In this document: piece by piece, positions 7,336 to 12,560 of the stretch | Position numbering within the stretch: the stretch's first letter is position 1 | Layout of the letters: each line of letters starts with the position of its first letter | From: an uncultured Nesterenkonia sp. | GTDB lineage: Bacteria > Actinomycetota > Actinomycetes > Actinomycetales > Micrococcaceae | Assembly (NCBI GenBank): GCA_946222885.1 | Contig: CAMIAK010000027.1 | Span: 1-12,560, forward strand | DNA: 12,560 nucleotides | Reading direction: 5' to 3' | The notes under the pieces: model-generated | What the model saw: only the letters and a program-made list of their open reading frames with translations | Told to the model about the DNA's origin: nothing | Databases searched by the model: none | Made by a program: the position numbers and the translations under genes

Positions 7336-7714
7336 GGGGACTCCTTCTGCGGCCTTCTGCGGCCGCGGACGGGACCGAGCACGGTGAAGGACCCGTGAGC
7401 AGCGCATGACGCTTCATCCACCAGGTGCTCGAACCGCCGCCCGTCGGGGCGCCGGCGCATGGGCACGGCAGGATGCATCAGGTGATAATCGCTGATCAGG
7501 ATCAGACACAGGGACTCGGCCATTTTCGGCTCCGGAGTCGACCCGTGGAAAACACACAAACCTCAACGAGCCGCAGCTCGGAGTCAGCAAGAGGATAGAC
7601 GGGAGTATCCGGAGAATGCTGTTCGAGTCTACGGCATAGATCCCCGTGCTGTCTCCCGAGGAGACCAAGGTCACGGTTCCGCCGCTGTCCCGCCGGTCCA
7701 GCCGGACCGAGAGC
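7336..7714 (-). promoter_or_regulatory. Long hairpin-rich leader/intergenic region upstream of the helicase gene
   Basis: 379 bp with no convincing conserved gene. In minus-strand order the hairpins are: 7694-7709 (CGGTCC arms, 6 bases after the MOSC stop, probably that operon's terminator); 7651-7665 (GTCTCC arms, 3-base loop); 7593-7610 (GGATA/TATCC); 7567-7580 (CGAGC arms) followed by a T-rich run (TTTGTGTGTTTT, 7562-7551). Next comes the near-palindrome CTGATC-AG-GATCAG at 7492-7505, with a further ATCAGG at 7477-7482. A 10-bp tandem repeat lies at 7344-7353 and 7354-7363, just before the ribosome-binding site. I could not pick one promoter. Long structured leaders are known for cold-induced helicase mRNAs. 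Confidence 0.5.
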
Positions 7715-8350
7715 TCAGCTGCCCGGCCGGGCGTTCGCCGGACCCTCGGCAGCACTGACCTCACGCATAGTCGGGCCCTCTCCGACCGCGATGACCTCGA
7801 CGGCGTCGCCGGCCTCGACCTGACCCGGGGTGATGACGCGCAGGTAGGTGCCGGGGCGTCCAGCCCGGAGGAAGCGCTTCACCCAGCGGTCCTGCTCCAG
7901 CCACCGCCCGAAGGTCGCGCACGGGATGCGCGGGCGGGTGACCTCCAGGACCACACGATCACCGATGCGCCAGCGCTCCCCCGCGGCGGCGCCGTCGACG
8001 TCGAACTCCGCACCGTCAGCTCCGGTGATCCGCAGGTTCTCACCGAAGTGCCCGGCGGGGACCTCCCGGCCGAGCTGGCCGGCCCACCAGGAGGCGTCGG
8101 CGGCGGAGTACGCATAGACGGCCTTCTGCTCACCGCCGTGGTGCTTCCGGTCTGCCTGCACGTCCCCGTGCAGCCCGAGGGTCCGGACCTTCACCGGACC
8201 CTGCACAGGCCGCTTGTCGATGGCCGTCACGCCCACCGTCCCGGGGTCGGGGACCAGCTGGTGCACCACGCACACCGCCTCCACGACGCCGGTCATCCCC
8301 AGTCGCTGAGCGGCAGCCGCCAGACAGGCGGGCGAAGCCTCGGAACTCAT
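7715..8350 (-). CDS. MOSC-domain protein (YiiM-like)
   Basis: 211 residues. The MOSC fold occurs in the Moco sulfurase C-terminus and in YiiM, which helps detoxify N-hydroxylated bases with molybdenum cofactor. Visible family segments: DKRPVQGPVKV at 45-55, GLHGDVQADRKHHGG at 59-73, GHFGENL at 100-106, GERWRIGD at 124-131, RPRIPCATFGRW at 139-150 with the conserved Cys144, and GRPGTYLRV at 164-172. The Cys is the expected sulfur- or cofactor-binding residue. The N-terminal 18 residues before MTGVVEAV are atypical. The first ATG directly follows GGGGAG with almost no spacing, so a start at residue 19 (8296) is possible. The gene begins 9 bases after the stop of the cystathionine gamma-synthase gene, so it should be co-transcribed with the transsulfuration genes. 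The true substrate is unknown. Confidence 0.9.
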   Translation of the reverse strand: MSSEASPACLAAAAQRLGMTGVVEAVCVVHQLVPDPGTVGVTAIDKRPVQGPVKVRTLGLHGDVQADRKHHGGEQKAVYAYSAADASWWAGQLGREVPAGHFGENLRITGADGAEFDVDGAAAGERWRIGDRVVLEVTRPRIPCATFGRWLEQDRWVKRFLRAGRPGTYLRVITPGQVEAGDAVEVIAVGEGPTMREVSAAEGPANARPGS

Positions 8351-8359
8351 CTCCCCGCC

Positions 8360-9544
8360 CTACAGACCGGCGAGGGCCTTCTCGACGTCGTCGATGAGGT
8401 CGTCCACGTCCTCGATGCCGACCGAGAGGCGCAGCAGGTTCTCCGGCACGGCCAGCTCGGTGCCGCGGACCGAGGCGTGGGTCATCTCATGCGGATAGTT
8501 CATGAGCGACTCGATCCCGCCCAGAGACTCCGCCAGGATGAACAGCTCGGTGCCCTCGGCCACCTTCCGGGCGGCGGCCTCTCCGCCTGCCAGCTGGATG
8601 GAGACCATGCCGCCGAAGCCGCGCATCTGTCTCTTCGCCAGCTCGTGACCCGGATGGTCGGGCAGCCCCGGATAGAGGACCCTCTCCACCGCGGAGTGCT
8701 CCGCAAAGTACTCGGCGATCTTCTGGGCGTTCTCGCAGTGGCGGTCCATGCGCACCGCCAGGGTCTTCAGGCCACGGGTGGTCAGGTAGGCGTCCAACGG
8801 GCCGGAGACCGCGCCCACCGCGAACTGCTGGAAGGCGACCTTCTCTGCGAGCTCCGCGGCCCGCTCGTCCGAGCCCAGCACCACGGCCCCGCCGACGACG
8901 TCGGAGTGGCCGCCGATGTACTTGGTGGTGGAGTGGACCACGACGTCGGCGCCGTGCCCGTTCTCCCCCGGCTCCAGCGGCTTCTGCAGATACGGCGTCG
9001 CGAAGGTGTTGTCCACCACCAGCAGAGCCCCGCTGCTGTGAGCGATCTCGGCGAGCGCGGCGATGTCGGTGACGGCCATCAACGGGTTCGACGGGGTCTC
9101 CACCCAGAGCAGCGTGGCCTCCGGGGCCTCCATCTCCGCGGCCACCCGGTCCAGGTCGCTGAGGTCCAGCGGGGTGTTGCTGATGCCCCAGTCCCCGTGG
9201 ATGCGGGAGATCAGCCGGTAGGAGCCGCCATAGGCGTCATCGCCCATCACGATCCGCTGGCCCGGGCGCATCAGAGCACGGATGACCGCGTCCTCGGCGG
9301 CCAGCCCGGAGCCGAAGCTGAAGGCGTGCTTCCCGCCCTCCAGTGCGGCGAGCTGCTCCTGCAGAGCGGTGCGGGTCGGGTTGCCGGCGCGGCCGTAGTC
9401 GTAGCCGTTGCGCAGGTTTCCGATGCCGTCGGGGGCGTAGGTGGTGGAGAGGTGCAGGGGCGGCACGACGGCGCCGTAGACCTCATCCACCTCCTGGCCT
9501 GTGTGGATCGCGTGGGTGGAGAATCCGGGGTTCTTCCGCGTCAT
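8360..9544 (-). CDS. metB: Cystathionine gamma-synthase / gamma-lyase family enzyme
   Basis: 394-residue PLP enzyme of the Cys/Met metabolism family. The cofactor lysine is Lys208 in HSTTKYIGGHSD; Asp178 (VVDNTF) contacts the pyridine nitrogen; YDYGRAGNPTR at 48-58 supplies the phosphate-binding Tyr and Arg from the neighbouring subunit; Tyr105 in DDAYGGSYR should stack on the ring. Length is normal. The family includes cystathionine gamma-synthase (O-acyl-homoserine + Cys to cystathionine) and gamma-lyase (cystathionine to Cys), which sequence motifs alone do not separate well. Being coupled to a cystathionine beta-synthase gene favours a role in turning cystathionine into cysteine, or both directions. 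Start ATG at 9544 overlaps the upstream TGA (TGATG), and the site GAGGAGG lies in the last codons of the beta-synthase gene. Confidence 0.94.
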   Translation of the reverse strand: MTRKNPGFSTHAIHTGQEVDEVYGAVVPPLHLSTTYAPDGIGNLRNGYDYGRAGNPTRTALQEQLAALEGGKHAFSFGSGLAAEDAVIRALMRPGQRIVMGDDAYGGSYRLISRIHGDWGISNTPLDLSDLDRVAAEMEAPEATLLWVETPSNPLMAVTDIAALAEIAHSSGALLVVDNTFATPYLQKPLEPGENGHGADVVVHSTTKYIGGHSDVVGGAVVLGSDERAAELAEKVAFQQFAVGAVSGPLDAYLTTRGLKTLAVRMDRHCENAQKIAEYFAEHSAVERVLYPGLPDHPGHELAKRQMRGFGGMVSIQLAGGEAAARKVAEGTELFILAESLGGIESLMNYPHEMTHASVRGTELAVPENLLRLSVGIEDVDDLIDDVEKALAGL

Positions 9545-11109
9545 CAGTTCTCTTCCTCCTCGGCGCCGGACTCAGCTCCGGACAGGTGGGCCAGCAGGTC
9601 GTTGCGGGTCAGCACGCCGACGATGTCGCCGTCGCGGGCCACCAGCAGGGTGGGGTTCCTCCGCAGCTTCTCCAGGATCTGGGGCACGGTCTCGGTGATG
9701 CCGGCCAGCGGCAGCTCCGCGGTCAGGTGGTCGGCCACCTGCTCCTGCGGGTGGACCTTGCCCACGATGATCGCGTCCGAGAGGCCCTCGACGTCGACGA
9801 TGCCGTAGACCTCCCCGATGCGCGCGACCCGGCCGGGCTGATCGATCACGGGGACGATGTCGATGCCGTAGCGGTTCATCACGGAGACCGCCTCGCGCAG
9901 CGTGGTGGTGCGCGGGATGGAGATGACCTCGGGCAGAGCCCCGCCGAACTCGGAGTCGGCGAAGAGGTTCTTCTTGGCGCCGAGCAGGTCACCCGCCGTG
10001 GTGGTCTCGGCGCGCCGCGGGCCGGTGCCGGGAGCCTGCGGCTGTGCTGCGGTCTCGGCGCCGATGACGCCCTCACGCACCGCCGCGGAGATCTCCTCCG
10101 TGGTCTTCACCGCGATCTCAGTGCCGGTGGAGGTGGAGACGACTTCGCCGAAGCCGTGGTCGATCATCCACTGGTCGTTGAAGATCTTGGCGAGGTATCC
10201 GCGGCCGGAGTCCGGCAGGACGGCGACGACGACGTCCTCGGGACCCAGATCCTCGGCGACCTTCAGCGCGGCCGCCACTGCGGTGCCGGAGGAGCCGCCC
10301 ACCAGCAGGCCCTCCTCGGTGGCCAGGCGGCGGGCCATGGCGAAGGACTCGGCGTCGGTGATCGCGTGGTGCTCGTCCGGGACCGTGGGGTCGTAGTTCT
10401 TGACCCAGACGTCCTCGCCCACGCCTTCGACGAAGTAGGGGCGGCCCTCGCCGCCGGAGTAGATGGAGCCGTCCGGGTCCGCGACGACCACCCGCACGGG
10501 GCCGGAGTCACGCTCCGCGGAGACCTCCTTGAGGTAGCGGCCGGTGCCCGAGACGGTGCCCCCGGTGCCCGCGCCGACCACCAGGTGGGTGATCCGGCCC
10601 TCGGTGTCCTCCCAGATCTCCGGGCCGGTGGTCTCGTAGTGGGAGGCCGGGGCTCCGGGGTTGGAGAACTGATCCGGTTTGAATCCTCCCTCGATCTCCC
10701 CGGCCAGCTGGTCCGAGATGCCGTAGTAGCTCAGCGGGGAGTCCGCGGGCACTCCGTTGGGACCCACGACGACGTCGGCCCCGTAGGCGCGCAGCACGTC
10801 GCGCTTCTCCTGGGCGACCTTGGGCACGGTGATGAAGACCGAGCGGTAGCCCTTCTGCTGGGCGACCAGGGCCAGGCCGACGCCGGTGTTCCCCGAGGTC
10901 GGCTCCACCACGACTCCTCCGGGCTTCAGCTTCCCGGCCTTCTCCGCGTCCTCGATCATCTTCAGGGCGATGCGGTCTTTGATGGAGCCGCCCGGGTTCA
11001 GATACTCGAGCTTGACCAGGACAGTGGCGGAGAGGCCTTCGGTGACCCGGTTCAGCTTCACCAGAGGGGTGCGGCCGATCAGGTCGACGACGGACTGGGC
11101 ATATTTCAT
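9544..11109 (-). CDS. cbs: Cystathionine beta-synthase with C-terminal CBS-domain pair
   Basis: 521-residue PLP enzyme (fold type II) joining homocysteine or an activated homoserine-derived thiol with serine to make cystathionine. PLP lysine is Lys44 in NPGGSIKDR; TSGNTG at 71-76 binds the substrate carboxylate; GTGGTVSG at 181-188 binds the PLP phosphate; GGSSG lies at 271-275. A linker at about 335-370 leads to two CBS domains at about 372-440 and 450-510, the module that senses adenosyl compounds in many relatives. The tail is acidic (EEEEN). Start chosen at MKYAQSVV (ATG at 11109): a TAGCCT box lies exactly 7 bases before it, fitting a leaderless message, and residues from here match the family. 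A longer frame to 11217 adds 36 Cys/Arg-rich residues unlike the family. First gene of the cbs-metB-MOSC operon. O-acetylserine-dependent activity cannot be excluded. Confidence 0.95.
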   Translation of the reverse strand: MKYAQSVVDLIGRTPLVKLNRVTEGLSATVLVKLEYLNPGGSIKDRIALKMIEDAEKAGKLKPGGVVVEPTSGNTGVGLALVAQQKGYRSVFITVPKVAQEKRDVLRAYGADVVVGPNGVPADSPLSYYGISDQLAGEIEGGFKPDQFSNPGAPASHYETTGPEIWEDTEGRITHLVVGAGTGGTVSGTGRYLKEVSAERDSGPVRVVVADPDGSIYSGGEGRPYFVEGVGEDVWVKNYDPTVPDEHHAITDAESFAMARRLATEEGLLVGGSSGTAVAAALKVAEDLGPEDVVVAVLPDSGRGYLAKIFNDQWMIDHGFGEVVSTSTGTEIAVKTTEEISAAVREGVIGAETAAQPQAPGTGPRRAETTTAGDLLGAKKNLFADSEFGGALPEVISIPRTTTLREAVSVMNRYGIDIVPVIDQPGRVARIGEVYGIVDVEGLSDAIIVGKVHPQEQVADHLTAELPLAGITETVPQILEKLRRNPTLLVARDGDIVGVLTRNDLLAHLSGAESGAEEEEN

Positions 11110-11116
11110 GCTCCTC

Positions 11117-11122
11117 AGGCTA
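11117..11122 (-). promoter_or_regulatory. Probable -10 box for leaderless cbs mRNA
   Basis: TAGCCT on the minus strand followed by 7 bases (GAGGAGC) and the ATG at 11109. The GAGGAG is only one base from the ATG, too close for ordinary Shine-Dalgarno use, which also favours a leaderless start. No good -35 box. Confidence 0.5.
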
Positions 11123-11191
11123 CCGCCGGGGACCGACGCGGCCGAGGGCTCACGTCTTCTGAGGAAACATCCGCAGCCGACGCCCTCCCTG

Positions 11192-11275
11192 CCGTGAGTG
11201 ATCGAGGGATACCGCATATCCGCCCAGAAAGGGGGTGCACCGGCGGGAAGAGCGGAAACGATCGATCACTCACGG
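11192..11275. repeat. 84-bp imperfect palindrome between divergent genes
   Basis: Outer arms CCGTGAGTGATCGA (11192-11205) and TCGATCACTCACGG (11262-11275) are perfect over 14 bp, and comparison of the outer 24 bases of each arm gives 20 matches. Nearer the centre, CCGC and CCGCC face GGCGG and GCGG. A smaller repeat GGATA-CCGCA-TATCC lies inside at 11207-11221. The right edge falls where the -35 region of the glycosylase promoter would be. It lies between the two predicted start sites, so it is probably DNA-acting (operator) rather than in either mRNA. I do not recognise the motif. Confidence 0.8.
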
Positions 11276-11292
11276 TGAGGGTGGCGCAGGAG

Positions 11293-11298
11293 TAGGCT
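11293..11298 (+). promoter_or_regulatory. Probable -10 box for leaderless glycosylase mRNA
   Basis: TAGGCT followed by 7 bases (GGGGCCG) and the ATG at 11306. Spacing matches that of the divergent cbs gene exactly. AGGAG overlaps this box (11288-11292) and is too far from the ATG for an ordinary ribosome-binding site. Confidence 0.55.
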
Positions 11299-11305
11299 GG
11301 GGCCG

Positions 11306-12448
11306 ATGCATCTGGCGGAGACCGTGGTCGATCTGGGCGGGGCCTATGACCTGCCGCGCACCCTGGGCATCCTCCAGCGCGGGCACGGCGATCCGGCCTT
11401 CCGGCTGGACCCCGGCGAGCATCGCGGCGGCCCGCGGGGAACCCCCGGTGCCGGGGCGTGGGTGTGCTTCCGGGTGTACGGGTGGGAGCAGAGCACCCAG
11501 CTGCTCACCCGGCAGGACGACGACAGCGGCGGCACCGCCGTGGATCCCTCCCCCGCCGTCGACGACGACCCGCTGACCACCTATGAGGGCGCCGCGCCCA
11601 GCGGACCCGCCGGAGAGGTCGGCGCGGTGACCCTGCGCCTGGACCAGCTGAGCGGCGGCGAAGTCCGCGTGCGTGCCCTGGGCAGCACAGAACAGGCGAC
11701 GACGGCGGCTCTGGAGCGTGCCCCGCAGCTGCTGGGCGCGGAGGATGACTGGACCGGGTTCGAGTTCCTGCTGGACGCTTTGGAGGATGATGCCTCCATG
11801 GGGCTGGCCCGGGTGCTGCGCCGTCACCCGGGGCTGCGGCTGCCCGCCACCGGACAGCTCTTCGACCAGCTGATCACCGTGATCCTGGAGCAGAAGGTCA
11901 CCCACGACCAGGCCCGGCACAGCTGGCGGAACCTGCTGAGGCAGCACGGCGAACGGCCGCCGTCGTCGTCGGAGCTGGAGGCCCCGGAGTGGTTGCGGCT
12001 TCCGCTGAGCCCGGAGCAGCTGAAGGCGGTTCCTTCCTGGAGCTGGCACAGGCTGTGGGTGCAGCCGCCGCTCTCAGCGGCCGTCCAGCGGGTGGCAGGC
12101 CGGGCCTCGGCGATCCACCGGCTGACGGAGACCCCGCTGGGCGCGGACGCCCTGGCGGAGCTGGCGGGACAGCTGACGTCGATCCCCGGGGTCGGGGAGT
12201 GGACCGCGGCGGAGGCGCTCCAGCGCTCGCACGCAGCCGCGGATCTGCCCGCCGTCGGGGACTGGCACCTTCCGCATATCGTGGGCGAAGCGCTCTCCGG
12301 GCGCAGGACCGACGACGCCGGCATGCTGCGGCTGCTGGAGCCCTACCGCCCGCACCGGCACCGGGTGATCCGGCTGCTGCGGGTCAGCGGGTTCGAGCAG
12401 CAGCGCTTCGGTCCGAAGCTCGCCCCGGAGGACCATCGGAGCCGCTGA
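11306..12448 (+). CDS. DNA-3-methyladenine glycosylase 2 (AlkA-like, HhH-GPD superfamily)
   Basis: 380-residue base-excision repair enzyme expected to remove alkylated purines from DNA. The HhH-GPD core runs from about 183 (LFDQLITVILEQKVT, 185-199) through the helix-hairpin-helix LTSIPGVGEWTAAEAL (290-305) to VGDWHLPH (317-324), whose Asp319 stands in the catalytic position. The N-terminal 150 residues match the AlkA-type accessory domain only loosely. They contain a low-complexity Asp/Pro/Gly stretch at about 69-104 that looks like a lineage insertion. It is the only plus-strand gene, divergent from cbs, with its own TAGGCT box 7 bases before the ATG. The gene is complete and ends just before the right terminal repeat. 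EQK in place of the commoner QQ is, as far as I recall, usual in actinobacterial members, so I do not read it as damage. Confidence 0.9.
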   Translation: MHLAETVVDLGGAYDLPRTLGILQRGHGDPAFRLDPGEHRGGPRGTPGAGAWVCFRVYGWEQSTQLLTRQDDDSGGTAVDPSPAVDDDPLTTYEGAAPSGPAGEVGAVTLRLDQLSGGEVRVRALGSTEQATTAALERAPQLLGAEDDWTGFEFLLDALEDDASMGLARVLRRHPGLRLPATGQLFDQLITVILEQKVTHDQARHSWRNLLRQHGERPPSSSELEAPEWLRLPLSPEQLKAVPSWSWHRLWVQPPLSAAVQRVAGRASAIHRLTETPLGADALAELAGQLTSIPGVGEWTAAEALQRSHAAADLPAVGDWHLPHIVGEALSGRRTDDAGMLRLLEPYRPHRHRVIRLLRVSGFEQQRFGPKLAPEDHRSR

Positions 12449-12455
12449 GAGACCT

Positions 12456-12486
12456 TCCCTGAGAATCGGTGTCCCCCTTTCAGGGA
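12456..12486 (+). terminator. Hairpin 3' of the glycosylase gene, in the terminal repeat
   Basis: TCCCTGA (12456-12462) pairs perfectly with TCAGGGA (12480-12486) around a 17-base loop. A second TCAGGGA at 12499-12505 could pair with the same left arm, giving an alternative stem. No T-run follows. The hairpin lies 8 bases after the stop and has a counterpart 3' of murB. Confidence 0.5.
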
Positions 12487-12560
12487 GATCCGAGCCTCTC
12501 AGGGACCTTGGCTTCTAGTGGTGGTTGCAACAGCCTGAACTTCAGGAGTTGCGATGGAAC
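12465..12560. repeat. Right copy of terminal inverted repeat
   Basis: 12507-12560 is the exact reverse complement of bases 2-55, and 12465-12486 matches 87-108 in inverted orientation with one mismatch. Relative to the neighbouring genes both copies read the same way: stop codon, hairpin with the conserved loop ATCGGYGTCCCCC, variable stretch, then the constant 54 bp. Confidence 0.9.

Noticed and set aside
5500..7398. 632-codon plus-strand frame opposite the helicase gene
   Set aside because: Mirror of the DEAD-box coding sequence; Leu/Gly/Asp-rich with no family motif or ribosome-binding site.
7336..7407. 24-residue N-terminal extension of the helicase
   Set aside because: An AAGGAG site 5 bases before the ATG at 7335 marks the better start, and the extension is Arg-rich and unlike the family.
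7646..9808. 720-codon plus-strand frame opposite the MOSC and metB genes
   Set aside because: Spans two well-supported minus-strand genes and has no recognisable domain.
11110..11217. 36-residue N-terminal extension of cystathionine beta-synthase
   Set aside because: Family homology begins at MKYAQSVV, and the TAGCCT box sits inside the extension.
9343..11295. 650-codon plus-strand frame opposite cbs
   Set aside because: Antisense shadow of cbs; composition is biased and no motif is present.
11110..11305. SAM-binding riboswitch upstream of cbs
   Set aside because: No SAM-I, SAM-II or SAM-IV core is recognisable, and the predicted start leaves no leader RNA.
11885..11905. EQK in place of the usual QQ in the glycosylase HhH-GPD core as evidence of inactivation
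   Set aside because: The helix-hairpin-helix and catalytic Asp319 are intact, and ILEQKVT is, as far as I recall, the normal form in related actinobacterial proteins.

Overview
The window is about 70% G+C (estimated by eye), with GC-rich codons, actinobacterial-type -10 boxes and tightly overlapping reading frames. The gene set (MurB, a HadA/HadB-like pair, a DEAD-box helicase with a DbpA-type tail, a cystathionine beta-synthase/gamma-synthase pair) fits an actinobacterium, most likely a member of the Micrococcales. Several proteins have strongly acidic tails, which would suit a salt- or alkali-tolerant genus such as Nesterenkonia, but the genus is a guess.

All protein genes but one, and both tRNAs, lie on the minus strand. 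In order of transcription from high to low coordinates: (1) a transsulfuration operon at 11109-7715, with cystathionine beta-synthase, cystathionine gamma-synthase/lyase and a MOSC-domain protein; (2) a DEAD-box RNA helicase at 7335-5464, preceded by a hairpin-rich region of about 380 bp; (3) tRNA-Thr(GGT) and tRNA-Met(CAT), separated by a 71-bp palindrome that looks like a terminator; (4) an operon at 5064-3771 for a small two-helix membrane protein and two hot-dog-fold MaoC/Had-type dehydratase subunits; (5) an operon at 3683-114 for a polar amino-acid ABC transporter (lipoprotein receptor, permease, ATPase) ending in murB. The only plus-strand gene is an AlkA-like DNA glycosylase at 11306-12448, divergent from the transsulfuration operon. 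The 196 bp between them carries an 84-bp imperfect palindrome.

The order tRNA-Thr, tRNA-Met, (small gene), hadA, hadB, then murB resembles the conserved actinobacterial neighbourhood upstream of secE-nusG-rplK. The amino-acid transporter appears to have been placed between hadB and murB, so that murB is now translationally coupled to the transporter ATPase.

Both ends of the window carry the same sequence in opposite orientation. Bases 2-55 are a perfect inverted copy of 12507-12560, and weaker homology runs inward to base 108 and base 12465, almost to the stop codons of murB and the glycosylase gene. No transposase, CRISPR array, phage gene or defence gene is visible. These are mostly housekeeping genes. 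The parts not explained by gene content are the terminal repeats, the large intergenic palindromes and the helicase leader.
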